From contig CAJTJV010000006.1 in NCBI GenBank assembly GCA_910576775.1, positions 24,194-88,193 on the forward strand: 64,000 nucleotides of DNA. Reading direction: 5' to 3'. A program made the translations under genes and the position numbers. Below, one piece after another: positions 22,632-31,542 of this stretch (position 1 is its first letter; each line of letters opens with the position of its first letter). The notes beneath the pieces are model-generated. The model was not told the origin of the DNA and made no database searches. It saw nothing but the letters and a program-made list of their open reading frames with translations. This DNA comes from an uncultured Muribaculaceae bacterium (GTDB taxonomy: Bacteria; Bacteroidota; Bacteroidia; Bacteroidales; Muribaculaceae).

Positions 22632-22949
22632 TTACCAGCTTGCTTTCTTGACACCCGGGATAAGACCTGCCGAAGCCATCTCGCGGAACTGGATACGCGA
22701 AAGGCCGAAGGCGCGCATGTAGCCTTTGGGACGGCCTGTGATGGTGCAGCGGTTGTGCTTGCGGATAGGCGATGCGTTCTTGGGGAGCTTCTGAAGCTTC
22801 TGCGCTGCCTCATAGGCAGCAGCGAGAGCCTCTTCGGTACCTTCGCAGCCGGCATTTACGATTTTCTTGAGGGCTGCGCGGCGCTCGGCATACTTGGCAA
22901 CCAGACGTGCGCGCTTCACCTCGCGGGCTTTCATTGATTCTTTAGCCAT
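22632..22949 (-). CDS. rpsN: 30S ribosomal protein S14, long form
   Basis: 105 residues, the long zinc-free form: MAKESMKAREVKRARLVAKY start, SPIRKHNRCTITGRPKGYM, and the end REMASAGLIPGVKKASW. The zinc-binding CxxC pairs of the short form are absent. It is 5 nt from rplE and is followed by the 114-nt gap before rpsH. Confidence 0.98.
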   Translation of the reverse strand: MAKESMKAREVKRARLVAKYAERRAALKKIVNAGCEGTEEALAAAYEAAQKLQKLPKNASPIRKHNRCTITGRPKGYMRAFGLSRIQFREMASAGLIPGVKKASW

Positions 22950-22954
22950 ACTGA

Positions 22955-23503
22955 TCAGTTTTTAGCGTTCTTGAAGGGGAGGCCGAAAGCTTTGAGGAGC
23001 GCGTAGCCTTCTTCGTCGGTGGGTGCTGATGTCACGAAAGTGATGTTCATACCCATGAGCTTGTTGATATTGTCGATATTGATTTCGGGGAAGATGATCT
23101 GCTCAGTGATGCCGAGGGTGTAGTTGCCGCGGCCGTCGAGCTTGCTTTCGATACCCTTGAAATCGCGGATACGGGGAAGAGCCACGCGTACCAGTCGTTC
23201 GAGGAATTCGTACATTTTCTCGCGGCGGAGTGTCACACGTACGCCGACGGGCATTTTCTTACGGAGCTTGAAATTGGAGATATCTTTCTTCGAGAGTGTG
23301 GCTACGGCTTTCTGGCCGGTGATGGCGGTGAGCTCGGCAATGGCTGTTTCGATGAGCTTCTTGTCCTGAGTGGCCTCGCCGATACCCTGGTTGATGACAA
23401 TCTTCTCAAGGCGGGGTACCTGCATCACTGTCGAATATTTGAACTGTTTCTCCAGTTCAGGAACAATGCGCTCCTTATAGTCTTTTTGCAGTGTTGTAAC
23501 CAT
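22955..23503 (-). CDS. rplE: 50S ribosomal protein L5
   Basis: 182 residues. L5 binds 5S rRNA and contacts the P-site tRNA. Visible signatures: MQVPRLEKIVINQGIGEATQ, TGQKAVATLSKKDISNFKLR, MPVGVRVTLRREKMYEFLER and GNYTLGITEQIIFPEI. It starts 2 nt after rplX. Confidence 0.99.
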   Translation of the reverse strand: MVTTLQKDYKERIVPELEKQFKYSTVMQVPRLEKIVINQGIGEATQDKKLIETAIAELTAITGQKAVATLSKKDISNFKLRKKMPVGVRVTLRREKMYEFLERLVRVALPRIRDFKGIESKLDGRGNYTLGITEQIIFPEINIDNINKLMGMNITFVTSAPTDEEGYALLKAFGLPFKNAKN

Positions 23504-23505
23504 TA

Positions 23506-23820
23506 TTAGATTTCCTGATTGGATTTTTTAGAAATGCGTACAACCTTGCCGTTCTCACGCTTGATGGCAATGCGTGTTGGCTTGCCGCTCTTGGGGTCGA
23601 CCAGGTTGAGGTTGGAGATATGTATGGGGGCTTCTTTCTTTACGAGGCCTCCCTGAGGATACTGTGCAGTGGGCTTTGTGGCCTTGGTAACCATGTTGAT
23701 GCCCTCTACGATGGCGCGGTTCTTGTCGCGGAGCACCTGGAGCACACGGCCGGTCTTGCCTTTGTCCTCTCCGGCGAGCACGTAGACGTTGTCGCCTTTT
23801 TTGATACGTATTTTGCTCAT
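23506..23820 (-). CDS. rplX: 50S ribosomal protein L24
   Basis: 104 residues, a KOW-fold assembly initiator of the 50S subunit. KIRIKKGDNVYVLAGEDKGK is the KOW motif, and VEGINMVTKATKPTAQYPQG is the conserved loop. It lies 12 nt after rplN. Confidence 0.99.
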   Translation of the reverse strand: MSKIRIKKGDNVYVLAGEDKGKTGRVLQVLRDKNRAIVEGINMVTKATKPTAQYPQGGLVKKEAPIHISNLNLVDPKSGKPTRIAIKRENGKVVRISKKSNQEI

Positions 23821-23832
23821 TGCTGAAAGGTC

Positions 23833-24198
23833 TTAGAGCACTTCGGGTGCAAGTGAAACAATCTTCATGTTTTTAGCGCGGAGCTCGCGGGCCACGGGGC
23901 CGAAAATACGGGTGCCGCGGAGCTCGCCGTCGTTCTTGAGAAGAACGCAGGCGTTATCGTCGAAACGGATATAGCTGCCGTCGGGACGACGCACTTCTTT
24001 CTTTGTGCGCACTACCATGGCACGCGATACGGTGCCTTTCTTGACGTCGGAGCCGGGGATTGCGTTCTTTACGGTAACGACGATGATGTCGCCCACCGAC
24101 GCATAGCGGCGGCCTGTGCCTCCGAGCACGTGGATGCACAGGGCTTCCTTGGCTCCGGAGTTGTCGGCAACGGTGAGACGTGATTCAGTCTGTATCAT
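23833..24198 (-). CDS. rplN: 50S ribosomal protein L14
   Basis: 121 residues. MIQTESRLTVADNSGAKEAL is nearly invariant among bacteria; DIIVVTVKNAIPGSDVKKGT and SYIRFDDNACVLLKNDGELR follow. It sits at the subunit interface near L19. It starts 2 nt after rpsQ. Confidence 0.99.
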   Translation of the reverse strand: MIQTESRLTVADNSGAKEALCIHVLGGTGRRYASVGDIIVVTVKNAIPGSDVKKGTVSRAMVVRTKKEVRRPDGSYIRFDDNACVLLKNDGELRGTRIFGPVARELRAKNMKIVSLAPEVL

Positions 24199-24200
24199 TG

Positions 24201-24461
24201 TTACTTAACTTTTTCGATAATTTCTACTAATCTCCAGCGTTTTGTCTTGCTGAGAGGGCGAGTTTCCATCAGACGTACGGTATCGCCTACAGAGCATTCG
24301 TTGTTTTCGTCATGAGCATGATATTTCTTGCTCTTGTTGACGAACTTGCCGTAGATGGGATGTTTCTCCTTCCAGCGTACGGTGACGGTGATGGTCTTGT
24401 CGCCTTTGTTGCTGGAAACGATGCCGATGCGCTCTTTGCGTAAATTGCGTGTTTCTTCCAT
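24201..24461 (-). CDS. rpsQ: 30S ribosomal protein S17
   Basis: 86 residues, an OB-fold primary binder of 16S rRNA. RKERIGIVSSNKGDKTITVT, HPIYGKFVNKSKKYHAHDEN and GDTVRLMETRPLSKTKRWRL are the expected blocks. It is 11 nt from rpmC and 2 nt from rplN. Confidence 0.99.
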   Translation of the reverse strand: MEETRNLRKERIGIVSSNKGDKTITVTVRWKEKHPIYGKFVNKSKKYHAHDENNECSVGDTVRLMETRPLSKTKRWRLVEIIEKVK

Positions 24462-24472
24462 AGTTCGGAGGC

Positions 24473-24670
24473 TTATTTATTTGTGAGTTCGCGGCGGCGC
24501 AGCTCGGTTTTCACACGTGCTATCATGCGGCGGTCGGCCGTGAGCTGGGCGGGGTTGTCCAGAGGGCTTACTGCGTGGTTCATGCGTGCCTGCAGATATT
24601 CTTTTTCCATCTGCTGGAGACGTTCGGCCAGGTCGGCGGTCGCCATTTCGCGGATTTCTTCTTTTTTCAT
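24473..24670 (-). CDS. rpmC: 50S ribosomal protein L29
   Basis: 65 residues, two antiparallel helices near the exit tunnel. Conserved core: NHAVSPLDNPAQLTADRRMI and ARVKTELRRREL; the NHAxSPLDNP phrase is characteristic of Bacteroidetes L29. It lies 7 nt after rplP. Confidence 0.98.
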   Translation of the reverse strand: MKKEEIREMATADLAERLQQMEKEYLQARMNHAVSPLDNPAQLTADRRMIARVKTELRRRELTNK

Positions 24671-24677
24671 AGTTCAA

Positions 24678-25109
24678 TTACACGTTTTGGGTGGGATCAT
24701 AGTCGCGGCGGACAACGAACTTTGTTACCACGGGAAGCTTCTGGGCTGCCAGACGGAGCGCTTCCTTGGCGATGTCGTAGCTTACGCCTTCTACCTCGAT
24801 GATGATGCGGCCCGGGGTTACAGGTGCCACGAAGCCTTCGGGGCTACCTTTACCTTTACCCATTCGGACGTCGGCAGGCTTGCGGGTGATGGGCTTGTCG
24901 GGGAAAATTCGGATCCAGATCTGACCCTGGCGCTGCATATAACGTGTCACCGCGATACGTGCTGCCTCGATCTGACGGCCTGTAATCCACTTTGTCTCAA
25001 GTGTCTTGATGCCGAAGGAACCGAAAGCAAGCTGATTGCCGCGCTGGGCGTTGCCCTTCTGGCGGCCTTTCTGCATGCGGCGGAATTTAGTTTTCTTAGG
25101 CTGTAACAT
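24678..25109 (-). CDS. rplP: 50S ribosomal protein L16
   Basis: 143 residues. It stabilises the A-site region and is required for peptidyl transfer. MLQPKKTKFRRMQKGRQKGN, RQIEAARIAVTRYMQRQGQI, RIFPDKPITRKPADVRMGKG and GSPEGFVAPVTPGRIIIEV are all typical. It lies 22 nt after rpsC. Confidence 0.99.
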   Translation of the reverse strand: MLQPKKTKFRRMQKGRQKGNAQRGNQLAFGSFGIKTLETKWITGRQIEAARIAVTRYMQRQGQIWIRIFPDKPITRKPADVRMGKGKGSPEGFVAPVTPGRIIIEVEGVSYDIAKEALRLAAQKLPVVTKFVVRRDYDPTQNV

Positions 25110-25131
25110 TGTTTATAGCTTTGCGGAATTT

Positions 25132-25866
25132 TTAACGGTTGTTTTTCGAAGCCCTGAAGCCGCCGCGACGTTCACGCGGTCCTTTACCGGCAGGACGGCC
25201 TTCTTTCTGATTGTTTGTGAAGGAGGGAGCCAGGTCGCGCTTGCCGTAGACCTCGCCGCGGCAAATCCATACCTTTACACCTACAACACCTACTTTTGTG
25301 TGTGCCTCTACCAGAGCGTAGTCGATGTCGGCACGGAGGGTGTGCAGAGGTGTGCGGCCTTCCTTGAACATTTCCGAGCGAGCCATTTCAGCACCGTTGA
25401 GACGGCCGCTGACCTGAATCTTGACGCCCTCGGCACCTGCGCGCATTGTCGAAGCGACAGCCATCTTCACGGCGCGGCGGTAAGCCACCTTGCCTTCAAT
25501 CTGGCGTGCGATGTTCGAAGCGACAATCTCGGCGTCGAGTTCCGGACGCTTCAGCTCGTAGATATTGATCTGTACGTCCTTGTCGGTGATTTTCTTGAGC
25601 TCTTCCTTGAGCTTCTCCACTTCCTGTCCGCCGGGGCCGATGATCTTGCCCGGACGCGAAGTGCAGACGGTGATTGTGATGAGCTTGAGCGTGCGCTCGA
25701 TAACGATACGCGAGACACTGCTGTTGGCCAGGCGCACGTTGAGGTATTCACGGAGTTTGTAATCTTCGAGAATATTGTCGGGGTATTTGCCTTTTTCGGA
25801 CCAGTTGGAGTCCCAGCCACGAATAACGCCCAGGCGATTGCTGATAGGATTTACTTTCTGACCCAT
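25132..25866 (-). CDS. rpsC: 30S ribosomal protein S3
   Basis: 244 residues. The KH domain is RPGKIIGPGGQEVEKLKEEL; the C-terminal domain includes GVKIQVSGRLNGAEMARSEM and GRTPLHTLRADIDYALVEAH. It lines the mRNA entry tunnel and has helicase-like activity there. The C-terminal tail is basic (RPAGKGPRERRGGFRASKNN). It starts 3 nt after rplV. Confidence 0.99.
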   Translation of the reverse strand: MGQKVNPISNRLGVIRGWDSNWSEKGKYPDNILEDYKLREYLNVRLANSSVSRIVIERTLKLITITVCTSRPGKIIGPGGQEVEKLKEELKKITDKDVQINIYELKRPELDAEIVASNIARQIEGKVAYRRAVKMAVASTMRAGAEGVKIQVSGRLNGAEMARSEMFKEGRTPLHTLRADIDYALVEAHTKVGVVGVKVWICRGEVYGKRDLAPSFTNNQKEGRPAGKGPRERRGGFRASKNNR

Positions 25867-25869
25867 TGT

Positions 25870-26283
25870 TTATGCCTCGGTATTGTTTTTGTTTTCAATA
25901 GTGTCGACCACCACGGTGACGTGGTTGGCGCGCTTGCGGATGCGGTAGCCGCGACCCTGGGGGGCTGTGCGGAGGCGCTTGAGCATGGGCGCGCAGTTGA
26001 CGTAGATAGTGGATATATAGAGCTGGCCTGCATCGGCTTTCTGCTCGTTTTTCTGTTCCCAGTTGGCGAGGGCGGAGCGCACGAGTTTTTCAAGACGTGC
26101 GGCGGCCTCCTTGTTGGAGAACTTGAGGATGCCCAGGGCGCGGAACACTTCTTTGCCGCGTACCATGTCGGCAACCAGACGCATCTTGCGGGGGGATGTG
26201 GGTACGTTGGTGAGTTTTGCGAACGCTATGTTGCGCTGCTCCTCCTTGCGTCGATTGGCTGATAATCGTTTTCTTTCACCCAT
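25870..26283 (-). CDS. rplV: 50S ribosomal protein L22
   Basis: 137 residues. NVPTSPRKMRLVADMVRGKE and LRTAPQGRGYRIRKRANHVT are the signature; the latter forms the hairpin that reaches into the exit tunnel, where macrolide-resistance changes occur in other species. An extra basic N-terminal stretch (MGERKRLSANRRKEEQR) precedes the core. It is 44 nt from rpsS and 3 nt from rpsC. Confidence 0.98.
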   Translation of the reverse strand: MGERKRLSANRRKEEQRNIAFAKLTNVPTSPRKMRLVADMVRGKEVFRALGILKFSNKEAAARLEKLVRSALANWEQKNEQKADAGQLYISTIYVNCAPMLKRLRTAPQGRGYRIRKRANHVTVVVDTIENKNNTEA

Positions 26284-26327
26284 ATGTTTTTCGTCTTTAT
26301 ATTTGATGATTAATGATTGTCAGGCCC

Positions 26328-26597
26328 TTATTTCTTCTTGTTACCGGCGTGGCCGCGGAAAGTGCGGGTGGGAGCGAACTCACCGAGCTTGTGGCCTACC
26401 ATGTTTTCGGTTACGTACACGGGGATAAACTTGTTACCGTTGTGCACTGCGAAAGTATGACCCACGAACTCGGGGGCGATCATGGATGCGCGGCTCCAGG
26501 TCTTGATGACATTCTTCTTGCCGGAGGCTTCCATGTCGGCCACTTTCTTTTCGAGCTTTACGCTGATGAAGGGACCTTTTTTTAATGAACGGCTCAT
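26328..26597 (-). CDS. rpsS: 30S ribosomal protein S19
   Basis: 89 residues. MSRSLKKGPFISVKLEKKVA, TWSRASMIAPEFVGHTFAVH, NGNKFIPVYVTENMVGHKLG and EFAPTRTFRGHAG are all typical; it sits on the 30S head next to S13. It lies 18 nt after rplB. Confidence 0.99.
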   Translation of the reverse strand: MSRSLKKGPFISVKLEKKVADMEASGKKNVIKTWSRASMIAPEFVGHTFAVHNGNKFIPVYVTENMVGHKLGEFAPTRTFRGHAGNKKK

Positions 26598-26615
26598 AAT
26601 TGCTAATTTATCAGA

Positions 26616-27446
26616 TTACTTCTTTTTCCTTCTCTCGATTATATACTTGTTCGAGTGCTTCTTGGGCGAGCGTGTCTTCAGACCCTTGCTGTAAAGACCC
26701 TTGCGCGAACGGGGATGGCCGCCGGATGCGCGACCCTCACCACCACCCATGGGGTGATCTACAGGGTTCATTACAACACCGCGGTTGTGAGGACGACGGC
26801 CTAGCCAACGCGAACGGCCGGCTTTGCCGGACTGTTCGAGTGAGTGCTCGCTGTTGCCAACGGTACCAACGGTAGCCTTGCACTCGGCAAGTATCTTGCG
26901 AGTTTCGCCGGAAGGTAATTTGATGATGGCGTAGTTGCCTTCGCGGGATATGAGCTGGGCGAAAGTGCCTGCGGAGCGTGCCATGAAGGCACCCTGGCCG
27001 GGGCGCAGTTCGATGCAGTGGATGAGTGTACCTACAGGTATCTTGCTCAAAGGAAGAGCGTTTCCTACTTCGGGAGCGGCATCGGGGCCGCTGATGATTG
27101 TGGCGCCTACCTCAAGGCCGTTGGGGGCGATGATATATGCCTTGGCGCCGTCCACGTAGTAGAGAAGAGCGATGCGGGCCGAACGGTTGGGATCGTACTC
27201 GATCGATTTTACTACTGCGGGGATTCCGTCGCGATTTCTCTTGAAGTCGATGATGCGGTATTTGCGCTTGTGGCCGCCACCCATGTAGCGGGCTGTGAGG
27301 TGGCCTTCATTGTTGCGGCCGCCGGTGGCACTTTTGCCGACTGTAAGAGATTTTTCCGGTGTGGTAGCAGTGATGGTTCCTTTGAACACACCGATAACTT
27401 TGTGACGCTGCCCAGGAGTTGTGGGCTTGAATTTTCTTACTGCCAT
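26616..27446 (-). CDS. rplB: 50S ribosomal protein L2
   Basis: 276 residues. L2 helps build the peptidyl transferase centre and joins the subunits. Signatures: MAVRKFKPTTPGQRHKVIGV, ATGGRNNEGHLTARYMGGGH, KYRIIDFKRNRDGIPAVV, and the PVDHPMGGGEGRASGGHPRS loop with the conserved histidine. It begins 6 nt after rplW. Confidence 0.99.
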   Translation of the reverse strand: MAVRKFKPTTPGQRHKVIGVFKGTITATTPEKSLTVGKSATGGRNNEGHLTARYMGGGHKRKYRIIDFKRNRDGIPAVVKSIEYDPNRSARIALLYYVDGAKAYIIAPNGLEVGATIISGPDAAPEVGNALPLSKIPVGTLIHCIELRPGQGAFMARSAGTFAQLISREGNYAIIKLPSGETRKILAECKATVGTVGNSEHSLEQSGKAGRSRWLGRRPHNRGVVMNPVDHPMGGGEGRASGGHPRSRKGLYSKGLKTRSPKKHSNKYIIERRKKK

Positions 27447-27452
27447 TGTTGA

Positions 27453-27743
27453 TTAGATGTTGCTGAAGAATTCAATGGTTTCACCTTTGGCAACTGTGAC
27501 ATAAGCCTTTTTCCAGCGATTTGTCTTGCCGCGGAGAAGACCCGACTTAGTCCAGCGTGATTTGTTTTTGCCACGCATGATAGCCGTGTTGACGCTTTCC
27601 ACCTTCACGCCGTAAAGCTGCTCTACGAGAGCTTTGATCTGGTACTTGTTAGCGTCCGGCGAAACACAGAAAGTGTAGCAATTGCGCTTTTCGGAAAGCT
27701 TGGTTGCTCTTTCGGTGATAATGGGTTTTATAGAGATTTCCAT
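27453..27743 (-). CDS. rplW: 50S ribosomal protein L23
   Basis: 96 residues. It sits at the tunnel exit, where trigger factor and SRP dock. MEISIKPIITERATKLSEKR and QIKALVEQLYGVKVESVNTA are conserved, and the loop GKNKSRWTKSGLLRGKTNRW is basic. It is 18 nt from rplD and 6 nt from rplB. Confidence 0.99.
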   Translation of the reverse strand: MEISIKPIITERATKLSEKRNCYTFCVSPDANKYQIKALVEQLYGVKVESVNTAIMRGKNKSRWTKSGLLRGKTNRWKKAYVTVAKGETIEFFSNI

Positions 27744-27761
27744 AATTGTACTGGTGGAGCG

Positions 27762-28382
27762 TTAGAGTTTGTTGATAACTTCGACGCTACCTTCGGTAAG
27801 AAGGAGTGCGTTGTTGTTGAGCACGGCGTAGGTGTTCAGGTCGGTAGCTGACATCAGCTTGGCACCGGGAACATTGCGCATCGACAGATATACATTCTCG
27901 TTCTTCTCGACAGCCACGAGGAGCACTTTCTTGCCTTCGAGCTTGAGGCTCTTTTCAAAGGCAACGAAATCCTTGGTCTTGGGAGCTTCGAAAACAGGTT
28001 CTTCGATAACGATGATTTCACCGGCTGCTGCCTTTACACTCAGAGCCGAACGGCGCGCGAGATCTTTGAGCTTGCGGTTGAGCTTGAAACGGTAGTCGCG
28101 GGGCTTGGGACCGAATACGCGTCCGCCGCCTACGAGTACCGGCGAGTTGATGTCGCCGATACGACTGCCGCCGCCACCCTTCTGCTTGTGGAGCTTGCGG
28201 GTCGAGCCGCTCACCTCGCTGCGTTCTTTTGATTTGTGAGTGCCCTGGCGCTGGTTGGCAAGGTATTGCTTAACGTCGAGATACAGGGCATGCTCGTTGG
28301 GTTCGATAGCGAAAACCTCGTCGTTGAGGGTAACGCGACGGCCGGTGTCCTGGCCTTTCTGGTTGTAGACTGCGAGTTCCAT
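27762..28382 (-). CDS. rplD: 50S ribosomal protein L4
   Basis: 206 residues from the ATG at 28382 (MELAVYNQKGQDTGRRVTLN). A TTG four codons upstream would overlap rplC and is rejected. STRKLHKQKGGGGSRIGDIN is the extended loop that reaches the exit tunnel, followed by SPVLVGGGRVFGPKPRDYRF. In E. coli L4 represses the S10 operon; here the gene lies within the block and has no long leader of its own (1-nt gap from rplC). Confidence 0.98.
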   Translation of the reverse strand: MELAVYNQKGQDTGRRVTLNDEVFAIEPNEHALYLDVKQYLANQRQGTHKSKERSEVSGSTRKLHKQKGGGGSRIGDINSPVLVGGGRVFGPKPRDYRFKLNRKLKDLARRSALSVKAAAGEIIVIEEPVFEAPKTKDFVAFEKSLKLEGKKVLLVAVEKNENVYLSMRNVPGAKLMSATDLNTYAVLNNNALLLTEGSVEVINKL

Positions 28383-28383
28383 G

Positions 28384-29001
28384 TTATTTCTCAATTAAGA
28401 CGATTGAACCTTTAGCTCCGGGAACAGAACCTTTGATCATGATGAGGTTGTGTTCGGGAATCACTTTGATAATCTGAAGGTTTTGAACGGTTACACGTTC
28501 GTTGCCCATCTGGCCTGCCATGCGCATGCCCTTGAATACCTTTGCGGGGTAAGAGCAGGCACCTACAGAACCGGGAGCGCGCAGACGGTCATCCTGACCG
28601 TGGGTGCTCTGGCCGACGCCGCCGAAACCGTGACGCTTTACTACGCCCTGATAGCCTTTACCTTTACTGGTGCCGACAATGTCGACAAAGTCAGCTTCGG
28701 TGAAGAAGTCGGCGCCGATGGTGTCGCCGAGAGCGTACTGCGTACCAAATCCTTTGAACTCGGCCAAGTGTCTCTTGGGAGCTACTCCGGCTTTACGGAA
28801 ATGGCCGAGCTCGGGCTGGGTGAGGTGCTTCTCCTTCTGGTCTTCGAAACCAAGCTGGAGAGCTTCGTAGCCGTCTTTCTCAGCTGTCTTAACCTGAGTA
28901 ACCACGCAAGGACCTACTTCGATAACAGTGCACGGCACGTTACGGCCGTCGGCACTGAAAACGGATGTCATTCCGATTTTCTTTCCTATTAATCCTGGCA
29001 T
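28384..29001 (-). CDS. rplC: 50S ribosomal protein L3
   Basis: 205 residues. MPGLIGKKIGMTSVFSADGR and the basic extension VKRHGFGGVGQSTHGQDDRL through MAGQMGNERVTVQNLQIIKV, which approaches the peptidyl transferase centre. It follows rpsJ after a 54-nt AT-rich gap and abuts rplD. Confidence 0.99.
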   Translation of the reverse strand: MPGLIGKKIGMTSVFSADGRNVPCTVIEVGPCVVTQVKTAEKDGYEALQLGFEDQKEKHLTQPELGHFRKAGVAPKRHLAEFKGFGTQYALGDTIGADFFTEADFVDIVGTSKGKGYQGVVKRHGFGGVGQSTHGQDDRLRAPGSVGACSYPAKVFKGMRMAGQMGNERVTVQNLQIIKVIPEHNLIMIKGSVPGAKGSIVLIEK

Positions 29002-29055
29002 TTCTCTGTTAATTTGATGTTTATTTTATTAATTGTGAGGTGCTTGTTTGTGTGC

Positions 29056-29361
29056 TTAGCACTTGATTTCCACTTCTACGCCGCTGGGAAGCTCGAGTTT
29101 CATCAGAGCGTCGACAATTTTGGGAGTGGCGTTGTAGATGTCGATAAGACGCTTGTAGCAATTGAGTTCGAACTGCTCGCGGCTCTTCTTATTGACGAAA
29201 GTAGAGCGGTTCACCGTGAAGATGCGCTTGTGGGTGGGCAGTGGAATGGGTCCGCTGATAACCGCGCCTATCGACTTTACGGTCTTTACGATTTTCTCGG
29301 CCGACTTGTCGACGAGACTGTGGTCGTAAGATTTAAGTTTGATGCGAATTACGGGATTCAT
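29056..29361 (-). CDS. rpsJ: 30S ribosomal protein S10
   Basis: 101 residues. IRIKLKSYDHSLVDKSAEKI, GPIPLPTHKRIFTVNRSTFV and EQFELNCYKRLIDIYNATP are typical. It is also the NusE component of transcription antitermination. It starts 18 nt after fusA, so the str and S10 operons run together as one block here. Confidence 0.99.
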   Translation of the reverse strand: MNPVIRIKLKSYDHSLVDKSAEKIVKTVKSIGAVISGPIPLPTHKRIFTVNRSTFVNKKSREQFELNCYKRLIDIYNATPKIVDALMKLELPSGVEVEIKC

Positions 29362-29379
29362 ATTTTAGGGTGTATTATT

Positions 29380-31506
29380 TTATTTGAGAAGGTCTACACG
29401 GCCCTGGCACTCTGTGAGCACGTCCTTGGCGATAGAGTTGGAAACTTCAGAGTAGTGTGAGAACGACATCGTCGAGGTTGCGCGGCCGGAAGTGATGGTA
29501 CGGAGCGCTGTCACATAACCGAACATTTCAGCAAGCGGAGCCTTAGCTTTTACAACGCGTGCGCCGGAACGGCTTGTTTCCATGCCTTCTACCTGGCCGC
29601 GACGCTTGTTGAGGTCGGAGATAACATCACCCATCGATTCCTCGGGTGTAACAACCTCGATCTTCATGATGGGCTCAAGCAGCACGGGGCCGGCTTTCTC
29701 ACAGGCTTTCTTGAATGCCTGGATGGCGCAGAGCTCGAAGGATAGCTGATCGGAGTCAACCGGGTGGAATGAACCGTCGATTACAGTTACCTTGAGATGC
29801 TCCACGGGATAACCTGCAAGAACGCCGTTCTTCATGGCTGTCGTGAAGCCCTTCTGGATGGACGGAATGAATTCCTTGGGAATATTGCCACCCTTGACTT
29901 CGTCGACAAACTGGAGATTGCCTTCGAAACCTTCGTCAACGGGTTCGACACGCACGATGATATCAGCGAACTTACCACGGCCACCTGTCTGCTTCTTGAA
30001 TACCTCGCGAAGCTCGACGGGACGGGTGATGGATTCCTTGTAGGTAACCTGCGGACGACCCTGATTACATTCTACCTTGAATTCGCGACGGAGACGGTCG
30101 ATAATGATGTCGAGGTGAAGCTCGCCCATACCGGAGATTACGGTCTGGCCGGTTTCCTCGTTTGTCTCTACGCGGAATGTCGGGTCTTCTTCAGCGAGTT
30201 TCTGAAGGCCGACACCGAGTTTGTCAAGGTCTTTCTGAGTCTTGGGCTCTACGGCGATACCGATAACGGGATCGGGGAATTCCATAGCTTCGAGAACGAT
30301 AGGAGCGTTTTCATCGCAGAGCGTATCACCGGTGCGGATATCCTTGAAACCTACACCTGCGCCGATATCACCGCAACCGATCTGCTCTTTTGCGTTCTGA
30401 TGGTTGGAGTGCATCTGGAACAGACGCGACACACGCTCTTTCTTGCCGGAACGACTGTTGAGAACGTACGAACCGGCATTGACATCGCCGGAGTAAACAC
30501 GGAAGAAGCACAGACGGCCGACATAGGGGTCGGTAGCAATCTTGAAAGCCAGCGCACACATGGGAGCGTCGCTGGAGGGCTCGCGTGTAAGTATTTCTTC
30601 AGAGTTGTCAACAGAATGGCCTTCTACAGCACCACTGTCGACCGGGCTGGGCAGATATGCGCAGACAGCGTCGAGAAGGCACTGTACACCTTTATTCTTA
30701 AATGACGAACCGCAAATCATAGGAACTACATCCATCGAGAGAGTCGCCTTGCGGAGAGCTTTCTTGATTTCGTCGATAGTGATTGTAGAGGGGTCGTCAA
30801 AATATTTAGTCATGAGATCGTCGTCATATTCGGCGATTTTCTCAAGCATCTTGTCACGCCAGCTTTCGGCTTCCTCACGAAGAGATTCGGGAATTTCGTC
30901 AATTTCATAGTCGGCACCCATTGTCTCATCATGCCACAGGATAGCCTTCATCTGAATAAGGTCGATAACACCTTTGAATGTCTCTTCAGCGCCGATAGGC
31001 ATCTGAATGGGGCAGGGATTTGCGCCGAGAACATCATGCACCTGACGCACCACCTCGAAGAAATTGGCACCGGAGCGGTCCATCTTGTTCACGTAGCCGA
31101 TGCGGGGCACATTATATTTGTCAGCCTGACGCCATACAGTCTCCGACTGGGGTTCCACACCGCCTACGGCGCAGAAAGCGGCGACAGCACCATCGAGAAC
31201 GCGGAGCGAACGCTCTACCTCGACAGTAAAATCGACGTGTCCCGGAGTGTCAATCAGGTTGATTTTATATTTGTCGTCGTTATATTTCCAGAAAGTAGTT
31301 GTGGCGGCGGATGTAATAGTAATACCGCGCTCCTGTTCCTGTTCCATCCAGTCCATTGTAGCGGCACCGTCGTGAACCTCACCGATCTTGTGGGTCAGAC
31401 CCGTATAGAAAAGGATGCGCTCGGAAGTTGTGGTCTTACCGGCATCGATGTGAGCCATAATGCCGATATTGCGCGTATATTTAAGTAATTCGTCAGATTT
31501 TGCCAT
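29380..31506 (-). CDS. fusA: Elongation factor G
   Basis: 708 residues, a five-domain translocase. The GTPase motifs are AHIDAGKTTTSERILFYTG (18-36), the switch I region ERGITITSAATT, DTPGHVDF and NKMDRSGANF. Domain IV carries GVLAGYPVEHLKVTVIDGS, followed by PEESMGDVISDLNKRRGQVE and ATLRTITSGRATSTMSF-like domain V. It lies 36 nt after rpsG and 18 nt before rpsJ. Usually tuf follows in other phyla; it is not in this window. Confidence 0.99.
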   Translation of the reverse strand: MAKSDELLKYTRNIGIMAHIDAGKTTTSERILFYTGLTHKIGEVHDGAATMDWMEQEQERGITITSAATTTFWKYNDDKYKINLIDTPGHVDFTVEVERSLRVLDGAVAAFCAVGGVEPQSETVWRQADKYNVPRIGYVNKMDRSGANFFEVVRQVHDVLGANPCPIQMPIGAEETFKGVIDLIQMKAILWHDETMGADYEIDEIPESLREEAESWRDKMLEKIAEYDDDLMTKYFDDPSTITIDEIKKALRKATLSMDVVPMICGSSFKNKGVQCLLDAVCAYLPSPVDSGAVEGHSVDNSEEILTREPSSDAPMCALAFKIATDPYVGRLCFFRVYSGDVNAGSYVLNSRSGKKERVSRLFQMHSNHQNAKEQIGCGDIGAGVGFKDIRTGDTLCDENAPIVLEAMEFPDPVIGIAVEPKTQKDLDKLGVGLQKLAEEDPTFRVETNEETGQTVISGMGELHLDIIIDRLRREFKVECNQGRPQVTYKESITRPVELREVFKKQTGGRGKFADIIVRVEPVDEGFEGNLQFVDEVKGGNIPKEFIPSIQKGFTTAMKNGVLAGYPVEHLKVTVIDGSFHPVDSDQLSFELCAIQAFKKACEKAGPVLLEPIMKIEVVTPEESMGDVISDLNKRRGQVEGMETSRSGARVVKAKAPLAEMFGYVTALRTITSGRATSTMSFSHYSEVSNSIAKDVLTECQGRVDLLK

Positions 31507-31542
31507 TGTTTGAATGCAGAATTATATTCAACGAAAAGCCGC